A DNA stretch of 64,000 bases from Burkholderia sp. PAMC 26561 (GTDB taxonomy: Bacteria > Pseudomonadota > Gammaproteobacteria > Burkholderiales > Burkholderiaceae). The stretch spans positions 1,302,001 to 1,366,000 of the forward strand of contig NZ_CP014307.1 of the NCBI RefSeq assembly GCF_001557535.2, read 5' to 3'. Shown here piece by piece: positions 43,223 to 52,146 of this stretch. The notes beneath the pieces are model-generated. The model was given only the letters and a program-made list of their open reading frames with translations. It made no database searches and had not been told where the DNA came from. The translations under genes and the position numbers were made by a program. The stretch's first letter is position 1, and each line of letters opens with the position of its first letter.

Positions 43223-44152
43223 ATGAGCACTTCATCGAAGATCGCCGCGCCCATGTCCGTGCATGAGGACCCCTCGCTGGGTCCCGGCATGAAAGCGGCG
43301 CGACGTGTGTCGCCGGCGTGGAACTATCTTGGCGTCCTGCCGTTTTTCGCATTCGCAGTCTTGTTCCTGCTGCTGCCCACTGCGTGGCTGATGGTCGGCG
43401 CGTTCCAGGACGCGCAGGGGCATTTCACGCTCGCCAACTTCCGCGAGCTGCTGCAACCCAGCGTACTCGACGCCTACTGGATCAGCTTCAAGGTCAGCGC
43501 GGCGTCGGCGTTGGGTGGCGGTTTTCTCGGGCTCCTGCTTGCATGGGCTGCGGTGCAGGGAAAGTTGCCCGTATGGATTCGTCCCACGTTGATGACATTC
43601 TCCGGCGTGGCGTCGAACTTCGCGGGCGTGCCGCTCGCGTTTGCATTCATCTGCACGTTGGGACGCGTTGGACTGGTTACGGTGCTGCTGAAAAAATACG
43701 TGGGCATCAACCTTTATTCCACGGGCTTCAGCATCCTGAGTTTCACCGGCCTGACGCTGACCTATCTGTATTTCCAGATTCCCCTGATGGTTCTGATCAT
43801 CACCCCCGCACTCGATGGCCTCAAGCGCGAATGGCGCGAGGCGTGCGATTGTCTTGGCGGCAGTGCTTACCATTACTGGATGTACGTGGCGTTGCCCGTG
43901 CTCTGGCCGAGCGTGCTGGGCGCCACGCTGCTGTTGTTCGCCAATGCGTTCGGCGCGGTCGCAACCGCTTATGCGTTGACCGGAAGCTCGCTCAATATCG
44001 TGCCGATCGTGCTGTATGCGCAGATTCGCGGCGACGTGCTGCACAACGAGAACCTCGGTTACGCACTTGCGCTCGGCATGGTGCTGGTCACCGGCTTGTC
44101 CAACGGCGGGTATATCTGGCTGCGCTCGCGCGCTGAAAGGGGTCGTCGATGA
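43223..44152 (+). CDS. ABC importer permease 1
   Basis: 309 residues, six membrane segments. The EAA loop is present: REACDCLGGSAYHYWMYVALPVLWPSVLG. Preceded by a 30-residue cytosolic N-terminus. Overlaps the second permease gene by 4 bp (ATGA), and together they form the heterodimeric pore of a potBC-like importer. Confidence 0.92.
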   Translation: MSTSSKIAAPMSVHEDPSLGPGMKAARRVSPAWNYLGVLPFFAFAVLFLLLPTAWLMVGAFQDAQGHFTLANFRELLQPSVLDAYWISFKVSAASALGGGFLGLLLAWAAVQGKLPVWIRPTLMTFSGVASNFAGVPLAFAFICTLGRVGLVTVLLKKYVGINLYSTGFSILSFTGLTLTYLYFQIPLMVLIITPALDGLKREWREACDCLGGSAYHYWMYVALPVLWPSVLGATLLLFANAFGAVATAYALTGSSLNIVPIVLYAQIRGDVLHNENLGYALALGMVLVTGLSNGGYIWLRSRAERGRR

Positions 44153-44982
44153 GCACCGCCGCCACAGTCACACTCACGCCCGACAACAAGGTACGTGCGC
44201 AGACCCGGGCGGGCGCGTGGATCGCGATGGTTATCGGCGCGGCGTATTTCCTGCTGCCGCTGCTGGCGACCATCGAGTTCAGCCTGAAGATGCGGCGCAA
44301 CGAATACAGCTTCGACGCTTACCGCGTCGTGCTCACCGATCCGCATTTCCAGGCATCGTTCGGATACTCCATCCTGATGGGCGTGTTTGCAATCGTGCTC
44401 GGCGTGTTGCTCGTGGTTCCGACCGCATATTGGGTCCAGTTGCGCTTGCCGAAGCTGCGTCCGCTGATCGAGTTCATCACCTTGTTGCCGCTGGTGATCC
44501 CGGCCATCGTGATCGTGTTTGGTTACCTGCATGTCTACAACAGCAGTTCTTTCTTGCCGCTGACCGGCAATGAACGTGCAACCGATTTCCTGCTGATTTG
44601 CGGATACGTCACGCTGTGTTTGCCCTACATGTACCGCTCCGTCGACGCTGGCCTGCGCGCCGTCGATGTCCGCTCTCTCACCGAAGCCGCCGAATGTCTC
44701 GGTGCGACCTGGCCCACCATCCTCTTCAGGATCATCTTCCCGAACGTGCGCTCGGGAATCTTGTCGGGCGCGTTCCTGACGTTCGCGGTGGTCATCGGCG
44801 AATTCACGCTCGCGAGCCTGCTGAATCGTCCGGCGTTCGGTCCTTATCTGCAATTGATCGGCGCCAATCGCGCGTATGAACCATCCGCGCTTGCAATCAT
44901 CGCGTTTGCCATTACGTGGGCCTCGATGGGGCTTATCCAGGTCTTCGGCTCGGCGCGTTCCATCGCCGGACAAAAAACTTAA
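44149..44982 (+). CDS. ABC importer permease 2
   Basis: 277 residues, six membrane segments. EAA loop: LTEAAECLGATWPTILFRIIFPNVRSGI. The last span ends in SAPL-type residues (ALAIIAFAITWASMGLIQVFGSARS). Partner of the previous permease; the ATPase gene starts 14 bp after it. Confidence 0.92.
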   Translation: MSTAATVTLTPDNKVRAQTRAGAWIAMVIGAAYFLLPLLATIEFSLKMRRNEYSFDAYRVVLTDPHFQASFGYSILMGVFAIVLGVLLVVPTAYWVQLRLPKLRPLIEFITLLPLVIPAIVIVFGYLHVYNSSSFLPLTGNERATDFLLICGYVTLCLPYMYRSVDAGLRAVDVRSLTEAAECLGATWPTILFRIIFPNVRSGILSGAFLTFAVVIGEFTLASLLNRPAFGPYLQLIGANRAYEPSALAIIAFAITWASMGLIQVFGSARSIAGQKT

Positions 44983-44996
44983 AAGGTCGGTTTGTC

Positions 44997-46064
44997 ATGG
45001 CACTTCTCGAGATCGAAAACCTCAGCAAGACGTTCGGCACGAACACGGTGCTGCATCAGTTCGACATGCAGATCGAGCGCGGTGAGTTCATCACGTTTCT
45101 TGGCCCGTCGGGCTGCGGCAAGACCACGGTGCTGCGCATGATCGCAGGCTTCGAAACACCGACACGAGGCACGATCAAGCTCGGCGGCCGCGACGTCACT
45201 TACCTGCGCACGCGGCAACGCAAGGTCGGCATGGTGTTCCAGTCGTACGCGCTGTTTCCGAACATGACGGTGGCAGACAACATAGGGTTCGGGCTGAAGG
45301 TCTTGCGCCGCCCGCAAGCCGAGATCAAGTCGCGCGTGGAGGAGATGCTCGCGCTCATCAAGTTGCCGAAGCTGGCGGACCGATATCCGTGGCAGTTGTC
45401 GGGTGGCCAGCAGCAACGCGTGGCGCTTGCCCGGGCGCTCGCAAACAAGCCGCAAGTGCTGTTGCTCGACGAACCGCTTTCCGCACTCGACGCCAAGATC
45501 CGCGTCTCATTGCGTGAGGATATTCGCAGCCTGCAGCGCGAGCTTGGCATTACATCGATATTCGTCACGCACGATCAGGAAGAGGCACTGTCGATATCGG
45601 ACCGGATCGTCGTCATGAACGAAGGACGGGTCGAGCAGATCGGCACGCCATCGGAGATCTATAACTTTCCGCGCACGCGCTTCGTGGCGTCGTTTGTCGG
45701 CACGCTGAATCTGCTGCCGGGGCAGGTAGTCGACCCGGCGAGCGGCCGGATCGTGGTCGGCGGACAGGAATTGCGGACCTCGCATGCATTGAGTTCCAGC
45801 GATACCGGCAAGCAGCGCATGCTTGCCGTGCGCCCCGAAGCCATCGTGCTCGAAGCGCCGGCAAACGGGCGCAACACGCTTGCGGCCACCGTGGAAGAGG
45901 TGAACTTCCTCGGCGCGGTGGTGCGCATCAGGACGCGCGTGGACCAGTCCGTGATTTCACTCGATGTCTTCAACGACCCGAATCGACGCTTGCCCGAACG
46001 AGGGCAGCCCGTGGCGCTGGGCTTTTCGCACGAGAATCTGCTGGTACTGGAAGACGGGGCTTGA
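44997..46064 (+). CDS. ABC importer ATPase with TOBE domain
   Basis: 355 residues from the ATG at 44997. Walker A is GPSGCGKTT (near residue 36), signature LSGGQQQRVALARAL, Walker B VLLLDEPLSALDAKIR, His switch VTHDQEEAL. The C-terminal 120 residues are a TOBE regulatory domain (MLAVRPEAIVL and VEEVNFLGAVVRIRTRV). The PotA/FbpC/PhnT class. Last gene of the importer operon; terminator follows. Confidence 0.94.
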   Translation: MALLEIENLSKTFGTNTVLHQFDMQIERGEFITFLGPSGCGKTTVLRMIAGFETPTRGTIKLGGRDVTYLRTRQRKVGMVFQSYALFPNMTVADNIGFGLKVLRRPQAEIKSRVEEMLALIKLPKLADRYPWQLSGGQQQRVALARALANKPQVLLLDEPLSALDAKIRVSLREDIRSLQRELGITSIFVTHDQEEALSISDRIVVMNEGRVEQIGTPSEIYNFPRTRFVASFVGTLNLLPGQVVDPASGRIVVGGQELRTSHALSSSDTGKQRMLAVRPEAIVLEAPANGRNTLAATVEEVNFLGAVVRIRTRVDQSVISLDVFNDPNRRLPERGQPVALGFSHENLLVLEDGA

Positions 46065-46110
46065 CAGGCAAAAGCATCGACCGGGTACAGTTGGCCTGCA
46101 AGTTATAGAG

Positions 46111-46144
46111 AACCGTTCCGCACATCGTGGAACGGTTTTTTTTT
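46111..46144 (+). terminator. Terminator of the ABC importer operon
   Basis: AACCGTTCC (46111-46119) pairs with GGAACGGTT (46129-46137), followed by a long T-run. Confidence 0.9.
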
Positions 46145-46207
46145 GCCATCGCGCGGCGCACGCATCGGCAACAACCTTGTCTTTCAGACTTTTTGCATCT
46201 ACAATAA

Positions 46208-46480
46208 ATGAAACAGTACGTGATGTTTGATTTGGAAAAGGACGCGTCGAATCAGCGCAAGCATGGATTGTCGCTAGCCGACGCCGCGGGCCTCGACTGG
46301 AATGCTCTGCGTATTCAAGCGGATACGCGGCGGGACTATCGCGAAGAGCGGCTTGTCGGGTACGGGCCGCTGGAGAGCCGTCTTCACTGCGTGGTATTCA
46401 CGCCGCGCGACGGCGCCATTCGAGTCATCAGCCTTCGCCGGGCGAACAACAGGGAGATCAAGGACCATGAGCAAAGTTAA
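46208..46480 (+). CDS. brnT: BrnT-family ribonuclease toxin
   Basis: 90 residues. BrnT folds like RelE-type RNases and inhibits translation. Seen: FDLEKDASNQRKHGLSLADA (the N-terminal pattern with the KHG helix), RRDYREERLVGYGPLESRLHCVVFTPRDGAIRVISLRRANNRE. The start is not clearly marked; an ATG at 46223 is also possible. It precedes and overlaps brnA by 14 bp, the typical order. Confidence 0.9.
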   Translation: MKQYVMFDLEKDASNQRKHGLSLADAAGLDWNALRIQADTRRDYREERLVGYGPLESRLHCVVFTPRDGAIRVISLRRANNREIKDHEQS

Positions 46481-46772
46481 ATTGATCCGGAATACGCCGG
46501 AAGAAGAGGCTGCAATCAATCGCGGTATCGCCGCCGATCCCGACACGTATGAATTGTCGGCTGAGGAATTCAAGGCGCTGCGCCCGTTTCCCGAATACAT
46601 GGCAGAACGCCGCATGGGGCGGCCGCCAAAAGAGCATCCGAAGGAGCAGGTCAGCGTCCGTTACGACGCGGATGTGATCGCAGCGTTTCGCGCAACGGGC
46701 GATGGCTGGCAGACGCGCATGAACAACGCGCTGCGGGTTTATCTGAGCGAGCATCCGTTGAAGATCGCTTGA
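46467..46772 (+). CDS. brnA: BrnA-family antitoxin
   Basis: 101 residues from the ATG at 46467 (AAGGACC just before). The C-terminal half is a ribbon-helix-helix: KEQVSVRYDADVIAAFRATGDGWQTRMNNALRVYLSEH, which binds the toxin promoter and neutralises BrnT. The N-terminal TPEEEAAINRGIAADPDTYELS is typical of BrnA. Terminator follows. Confidence 0.92.
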   Translation: MSKVKLIRNTPEEEAAINRGIAADPDTYELSAEEFKALRPFPEYMAERRMGRPPKEHPKEQVSVRYDADVIAAFRATGDGWQTRMNNALRVYLSEHPLKIA

Positions 46773-46803
46773 GCCAGCCCGCCGTCGTGCGGGTCTGACC
46801 GTC

Positions 46804-46844
46804 AGGGCCGTTCCGGGTCATCAACCGGAGCGGCCCTTGTTTTT
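46804..46844 (+). terminator. Terminator after brnTA
   Basis: AGGGCCGTTCCGG (46804-46816) pairs with CCGGAGCGGCCCT (46825-46837) with one G-T pair, followed by TTTTTT. Confidence 0.8.
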
Positions 46845-46895
46845 TCGGCACCGCTCGCCTCAGGACCGCGTCAAAACCCGGCACAATCTCCGCCG

Positions 46896-46939
46896 CCGTC
46901 TCAAAATGTTAAGGTAGGGTCCGGTTTATTTTGAGACGG
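46896..46939. promoter_or_regulatory. Inverted repeat before the lipoprotein gene
   Basis: CCGTCTCAAAAT (46896-46907) and ATTTTGAGACGG (46928-46939), perfect 12-bp arms, 20-nt loop, 12 bp before the start codon. It could be an operator or an mRNA stem occluding the ribosome site. Confidence 0.5.
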
Positions 46940-46950
46940 ACAGCTAAAGC

Positions 46951-47523
46951 GTGATTTTCAACATTCATTTCAAATTTGCGGGCGTACGTGCATCTGGCGC
47001 CTTTCTCGCCGCATCGATACTTCTCCTGAACGCCTGTGCGCCCGTTCCTCCCGCCGAAAACGCCGCAACCGCGCTCCCCAGCGCGGCCTCGGCGCCAGTC
47101 GTCGCGGCTCAATCCAAACCGCAGTCGCGTAATCGTTCCGCCGAGGCGATCGCAGCCGGGGCGTCGGGCGCGCCGGGCGTCCAACGCATCGATGTCGGCG
47201 GCCCCAGCGGTTACAAGACCGAGGTTTCGATCACGCCGCCCAAGCAGGTCTGCGATCTCGACGCGTTTGCCGATGGCGTCGAGTATGGCTACGCGTACAC
47301 GTGGAACCGCCTGCTCATGGAGCAACTGCGCGACTCGGGCAAACCCGCGACGCCGCCGAAAGCCCAGTTCGATCCTGCTGGCATCCGTCTGCAGGACGAG
47401 CAATACAAGATTGTCTGGAACGGCGACCAGCGCGTGAATGCGTGCGCGTCCGACGGGTACCTGATCGGACGGATCGTCGGCACGCACCAGGCTTATGTCG
47501 ATATGAAGGGCGGCGCGAGCTGA
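46951..47523 (+). CDS. Lipoprotein of unknown function
   Basis: 190 residues from the GTG at 46951. Lipobox LLLNAC with Cys at about residue 29. The mature part has a Pro/Ala/Ser-rich linker then a folded domain with QVCDLDAFADGVEYGYAYTWNRLL, and ACASDGYLIGRIVG near the end; two Cys may form a disulfide. Unrecognised family; outer or inner membrane anchored in the periplasm. Converges on another lipoprotein gene. Confidence 0.75.
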   Translation: MIFNIHFKFAGVRASGAFLAASILLLNACAPVPPAENAATALPSAASAPVVAAQSKPQSRNRSAEAIAAGASGAPGVQRIDVGGPSGYKTEVSITPPKQVCDLDAFADGVEYGYAYTWNRLLMEQLRDSGKPATPPKAQFDPAGIRLQDEQYKIVWNGDQRVNACASDGYLIGRIVGTHQAYVDMKGGAS

Positions 47524-47536
47524 GCGCGAGGGCCGG

Positions 47537-47905
47537 TCAGTCGCACTTGTGGGCATCGGCCACGTACACCGCTGCGCCCACGATATCGCCGTAAATCGTA
47601 TAGCCCGCGCCGTTCGCCGAGGGTTCTGCGTCGATCAGCAGCAGGGTCTCGCCTTTGGCGCCATGCACGGTGATGACGTCGCCGTCGGCATTGGGCGTGT
47701 ATTCGCCCGTCTTAAGCGGCCGCGCGGCCCAATGTGCCTTCACGCATGCGGCAAATGGCAGCACGGCGAGATGCGACGTCCCGGAACCCACCGGCACGGT
47801 CTTCACGAGCGAATCGTATTGCGTCACGCAGCCGCCCAGGGCGAGCGCCGTCACAGCGGCGGTAACGGTCAAGGCAAGAGCGGCAGCAAGGCGTGGCGTT
47901 TTCAT
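47537..47905 (-). CDS. Small lipoprotein of unknown function
   Basis: 122 residues. Lipobox ALGGC with Cys at about residue 26. Mature part includes VLPFAACVKAHWAARPLKTGEYTP and GAAVYVADAHKCD with further Cys. Unrecognised family. Convergent with the 46951 gene. Confidence 0.75.
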   Translation of the reverse strand: MKTPRLAAALALTVTAAVTALALGGCVTQYDSLVKTVPVGSGTSHLAVLPFAACVKAHWAARPLKTGEYTPNADGDVITVHGAKGETLLLIDAEPSANGAGYTIYGDIVGAAVYVADAHKCD

Positions 47906-48249
47906 TCGGTAGAACCTTTTTTATCGATGATAGATGCACCGTCGGGGCGTGCACTGGAGCCAAGATGCTACCCGCTCGGCCGATTCCTCGTAAAGAAAGC
48001 GCCCGGAAAGCGCCGGAAACCGCTGGGCAAACCGCTTGGCAAACCGCGCTTGCCACGCGATAACGGAACCCGCTGCGGATAAAAAGCATAGAATCGCCGA
48101 CTTTTCTTAAGTCCAGTCAACCATCGCCGATATACAGGCGTTGCTAACCGTAACGTTCCGTTCAGGTTTATGAAACCTGGGAGCGCGGGGAAGAGCGACA
48201 ACGGTCCGGCGCGCAGCCGATCAGAACCAAGAACCAACAAGAACGCTAC
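47906..48249. other. Divergent region with tandem repeats and a hairpin
   Basis: 344 bp before mprF. Near-repeats of GGCAAACCGCTT-type units run from 48014 to 48050, and CAGGTTT-ATG-AAACCTG forms a hairpin at 48163-48179. No gene seen. Confidence 0.5.
48163..48179. promoter_or_regulatory. Hairpin about 70 bp before mprF
   Basis: CAGGTTT (48163-48169) and AAACCTG (48173-48179), loop ATG. Possible operator or attenuator. Confidence 0.35.
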
Positions 48250-50889
48250 ATGGCCGCAAGGCTGGAAAGCGTTGGAGCAAGTCCGGTAATTCGCATGTCT
48301 CGCAGAAATGTCGTTCGTTCAGTTCTTCAGCCGGAATCGCTGCTCCGTTTAACACGGTCGTGGCGGTTGCAGCGTTTCACCGCCCCGGTCCTTGCGCTCG
48401 TCGTGTGCGCGCTGCTGCTGGTGGTTTTTCAGCACTTGTCGCACGCGGTCAACTATAAGACGGTCGTTCACCAGCTTCTCGCGCTCTCCTTCGAGGCGTG
48501 GGCCGGTGCGCTCCTTGCCACCGCGCTGAGCTACGCGGCGCTGGTCGGCCGCGATGCCGTAGGCCTCCGGTACCTCGACGCCAAAGTGCCGCATTCCGTG
48601 CTGTGGGTCGGCGCAACGGTCGCGTCGGCGCTTGGCAACGCAACCGGTTTCGGCGCGCTGACAGGCGGCGCCGTGCGTTGCCGCGTGTACGGCGTGTCAG
48701 GCATCACGCCGGCGCAGGTCGGCCGCCTGACGGTATTCACCAGCGTCACGCTGGCGCTGGCGCTCGCGCTGATGACGGCGATCGGCATGGTGTGCGCGGC
48801 GGATACGCTCGCGGCCATGCTGCACGCTTCGCCGGAACTGCTCCGGTTCAGCGGCGCCGCGATCCTGGCCGTTTTTGCGGTGATGATCGCGCTGTGCGGC
48901 AAATCATCGCGAACGCTGCAGTCGCGCTGGAAGTGGCTGGCCGTCACCGTTCCGTCGCGCCGCGACCTGGTTGCCCAACTCATTCTTGCCGCCCTCGATG
49001 TCTGCGCCGCCGCGCTCGCGCTCTGGGCCGTGCTGCCGCATGCGCAGGTCGGTTTCGGCGAATTCCTGACGGTGTTCTCGGCTGCCATGCTGCTGGGTCT
49101 GATCGGCCATACGCCCGGCGGCGTAGGCGTGTTCGAGGCGGCGATGGTCTTCGCGCTCGGCGGCAGCGTCAATACGCCGGCCATGCTGGCCGCGCTCCTT
49201 GCCTATCGCGCGATCTACTTCGGCCTGCCGCTGATCGTGGCGACCGCCGTGCTGGCCGGTTTCGAAGGCCGCGCGCTGAAGGGCAGGTTCACGTTCCTCA
49301 ATCCATCGAATGTGTCGCAGCTCGCGCCCTTGTTCCTGAGCGTGGTGACGTTCGTGGTGGGCGGCATGCTCGTGATTTCGGGCGCGACGCCCGCGTTCGG
49401 CAAGCGCATCGCGGTGCTGCAGGCCGTGTTGCCGTTATGGGTGCTGGAAAGCTCGCAACTGCTCGGAAGCGTGCTGGGCGTGGTGCTGTTGTTTGTCGCG
49501 CGCGGGCTGCTGCGCCGGCTCGACGCCGCATGGTGGCTCGCAATCACGCTCGCGGTGGCCAACCTGGCGCTGTCGCTGGCGAAGGGGCTGGCGTTTGTCG
49601 AGACCGGCGTGCTCGCGCTGCTGATCGTGCTGCTGCTGTCCACGCGCGACCGCTTCAACCGGCGTTCGTCGCTGCTCTCGGAGCGCTTCACGGCGAGCTG
49701 GCTGGTGTCGGTGGGGATCGTGATCGTGCTGGCGGTCTGGATCATGTTGTTCGCCTTCCGCGATATCAACTACAGCCGCGATCTCTGGTGGCAATTCGCC
49801 TTCGATGAACGCGCCCCCCGCGCCTTGCGCGCCACGCTGGCGGCGGGCCTGTTTGCAGCGCTCTTCGCCGTTTGGCAATTGTTGCGTCCAGCCGCCGGCC
49901 GTTTCGAAAAACCCGCGGCGCAGGATCTCCTCGATGCCGCCCGCATTTTCCGCGCACAGGAACGCAGCGACGCCGGCCTCGCGATGATGGGCGACAAGAG
50001 TTTCCTCTTCTCTTCATCGCGCGAAGCCTTCCTGATGTACGCAAAGCACGGCCGCACCTGGGCGGCGCTTCATGATCCGGTCGGCCCGCGCCGCGAATGG
50101 GCGGAACTGATCCGCCGTTTCGTTGAAATGGCGCACGCGCATGGCGGCCGCGCCGCGTTTTACCAGGTTCGCGCGGACGCCCTGCCGCTTTATCTCGATG
50201 CCGGTCTCACCCTGATGAAGCTCGGCGAGGAAGCGCACGTCGTGCTGGAAGATTTCGACTTGAAGGGCTCGCATCGCGCGCATTTGCGTTATGCGTTAAA
50301 GCGTGGCGAGCGCGATGGTTTCGATGTCGAAGTCATCGATTCCGCACAGGTGCCGTACGCCATGCCCATGCTGCGCGAAGTGTCCGATGCCTGGCTGAAC
50401 GGCCGCGAAGCACGTGAGAAAAGCTTTTCGGTCGCGGCGTTCAACGACGATTACCTCGCGGCGCAATCCGTGTTGCTCGTTCGCCAGCAAGGCAAGCCGG
50501 TGGCGTTCGTCACGTTCATGACCACCGACATGAATACGGAAGCCACGGTCGGCGTGATGCGCCACGTGCCCGATGCATCGCCGTATGCAATGGAATATCT
50601 CTTCACCAAGCTTGCGCTGCATTTGAAGCAGGCCGGTTACCAGACGCTGAGTCTTGGCATCGCGCCGCTGTCCGGCATGCAGCCGACGCCGCTTGCCTCG
50701 CCATGGCACCGGCTCGCCGGTCTCGTCTGGCGTTTTGGCGGACGTTTCTACAATTTCCGGGGCTTGCGCGGTTTCAAGAGCAAGTTCCAGCCGCGCTGGG
50801 AGCCGCGTTATCTCGCGGCATCCGGCTCGGTGGGCGTGTTTTTCACGCTTGCAGATCTCTCGTTGCTGGCGGGAGGCTGGCGTTCATGA
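48250..50889 (+). CDS. mprF: Lysylphosphatidylglycerol synthase/flippase MprF
   Basis: 879 residues in the usual two-part plan. Residues 30-520 hold about 14 membrane segments, the flippase; HTPGGVGVFEAAMVFALGG near residue 295 is typical. The C-terminal GNAT-like synthase (residues about 550-865) joins aminoacyl-tRNA to phosphatidylglycerol: GDKSFLFSSSREAFLMYAKHG and SLGIAPLSGM are family marks. Aminoacyl-lipids lower the surface charge and give resistance to cationic peptides and acid. The ATG at 48250 or one at 48295 could be used; neither has a good ribosome site. Overlaps acvB by 4 bp. Confidence 0.94.
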   Translation: MAARLESVGASPVIRMSRRNVVRSVLQPESLLRLTRSWRLQRFTAPVLALVVCALLLVVFQHLSHAVNYKTVVHQLLALSFEAWAGALLATALSYAALVGRDAVGLRYLDAKVPHSVLWVGATVASALGNATGFGALTGGAVRCRVYGVSGITPAQVGRLTVFTSVTLALALALMTAIGMVCAADTLAAMLHASPELLRFSGAAILAVFAVMIALCGKSSRTLQSRWKWLAVTVPSRRDLVAQLILAALDVCAAALALWAVLPHAQVGFGEFLTVFSAAMLLGLIGHTPGGVGVFEAAMVFALGGSVNTPAMLAALLAYRAIYFGLPLIVATAVLAGFEGRALKGRFTFLNPSNVSQLAPLFLSVVTFVVGGMLVISGATPAFGKRIAVLQAVLPLWVLESSQLLGSVLGVVLLFVARGLLRRLDAAWWLAITLAVANLALSLAKGLAFVETGVLALLIVLLLSTRDRFNRRSSLLSERFTASWLVSVGIVIVLAVWIMLFAFRDINYSRDLWWQFAFDERAPRALRATLAAGLFAALFAVWQLLRPAAGRFEKPAAQDLLDAARIFRAQERSDAGLAMMGDKSFLFSSSREAFLMYAKHGRTWAALHDPVGPRREWAELIRRFVEMAHAHGGRAAFYQVRADALPLYLDAGLTLMKLGEEAHVVLEDFDLKGSHRAHLRYALKRGERDGFDVEVIDSAQVPYAMPMLREVSDAWLNGREAREKSFSVAAFNDDYLAAQSVLLVRQQGKPVAFVTFMTTDMNTEATVGVMRHVPDASPYAMEYLFTKLALHLKQAGYQTLSLGIAPLSGMQPTPLASPWHRLAGLVWRFGGRFYNFRGLRGFKSKFQPRWEPRYLAASGSVGVFFTLADLSLLAGGWRS

Positions 50890-52139
50890 ATTTTTTCAGC
50901 AAGATTGCGTTTGTTTCATTGTTTGCTGTTTCAGCGGCCCATGCCGCCACGATTCCCGGCGGCCGTTACGGCGATGTGCAGTTCACGAAACCTGCTGGTC
51001 CGATGCGCGGTTTTATCGTGCTCTTCTCCGATAAAACCTGGACCCCCGCCGACACCCAGACCGCCGATGCGCTCGCCAAAAACGGCGCGATGGTCGTAGG
51101 CGTCGACACCACGCGTTACGCCGCGAAGCTGCCGTCGGAGAAAGAAAGCTGCCACAACCTCGTCGGCGATGCCGAAGCGCTCAGCCATCAGCTCGAACGC
51201 GAAGTGCAGTCGGACCGTTACTTCGCGCCGATCCTGATGGGTTCCGGCCAGGGCGGCGTACTCGCCACGAAGATCCTGTCGCAGGCGCCGGACAACACGG
51301 TCGCGGGCGCGCTCGCGCTGAATCCCGACGCGCAGCTCGACTCGCGTTTCAATCTGTGCCCGCCCGATCCGACCATCACGCACGCGAAAGGCCTGCCCGG
51401 TTTCTTCGATAAAACCACGCAACCCGCCGCCACATCGAAAGCCGATGCGTTGCTGGCGCTCGCCGTGCCGCACCTGAAGATCGAGCCGATGCACGACGAA
51501 GACGTGTCCGATCTGCCGCTGGTCGAGCTGCCCGCGGCCCATCCGACGAACCTGCTTGCCATCGTGATTTCCGGCGACGGCGGCTGGCGCGATCTCGATA
51601 AAACCGTCGCGGAATCATTGCAGAAGGATGGGGTATCGGTGATTGGCATCGACAGCTTGCGGTATTTCTGGAGCGCGAAAACGCCCGAGCAGACCGCGCA
51701 CGATCTGGCACGCGTGATCCAGGCGTACAGCGCCCGCTGGCATTCGGAGCACGTCGCGCTGATTGGCTACTCGTTCGGCGCGGACGTGATGCCGTTCGCC
51801 TACAACCGTCTGCCCGACGCGGTGCGCGCGAAGGTATCGATGGTTTCGCTCATGGGCTTTGCACCCGATGCCGATTTCCAGATCCGGGTGACCGGCTGGC
51901 TTGGCATGCCCGCAAGCAAGGACGCGTTCAAGGTGCGCCCGGAACTGGCGAAACTGCCGCCGGGAATCGTGCAGTGCATCTACGGCGAGGCCGAGGAAGA
52001 CACGTTATGCCCGGCGCTGACCAGGACGGGCATCGAAGTGATCAAGACGAGTGGCGATCACCATTTCGGCGGCGACTACGCCGTGCTCGCGCGACGTGTT
52101 CTGACGAGCTGGCAGAAACAGATCGCCGCGCGAACCTGA
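50886..52139 (+). CDS. acvB: AcvB/VirJ-type periplasmic lysyl-phosphatidylglycerol hydrolase
   Basis: 417 residues from the ATG at 50886, inside the mprF stop (ATGA). Signal peptide residues 1-20 (ending AHA). Two alpha/beta hydrolase-like domains: the first around LMGSGQGG (Ser120), the second, the VirJ domain, with VISGDGGW (residues 227-234) and GYSFGAD (Ser296). AcvB of Agrobacterium hydrolyses lysyl-phosphatidylglycerol and stands next to the mprF homolog there, matching this arrangement. Confidence 0.93.
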   Translation: MNFFSKIAFVSLFAVSAAHAATIPGGRYGDVQFTKPAGPMRGFIVLFSDKTWTPADTQTADALAKNGAMVVGVDTTRYAAKLPSEKESCHNLVGDAEALSHQLEREVQSDRYFAPILMGSGQGGVLATKILSQAPDNTVAGALALNPDAQLDSRFNLCPPDPTITHAKGLPGFFDKTTQPAATSKADALLALAVPHLKIEPMHDEDVSDLPLVELPAAHPTNLLAIVISGDGGWRDLDKTVAESLQKDGVSVIGIDSLRYFWSAKTPEQTAHDLARVIQAYSARWHSEHVALIGYSFGADVMPFAYNRLPDAVRAKVSMVSLMGFAPDADFQIRVTGWLGMPASKDAFKVRPELAKLPPGIVQCIYGEAEEDTLCPALTRTGIEVIKTSGDHHFGGDYAVLARRVLTSWQKQIAART

Positions 52140-52146
52140 AGTCCGG

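Noticed and set aside
48498..49808. Second long forward frame inside mprF
   Set aside because: Frame shadow of mprF with Arg/Ala/Gly-rich translation.
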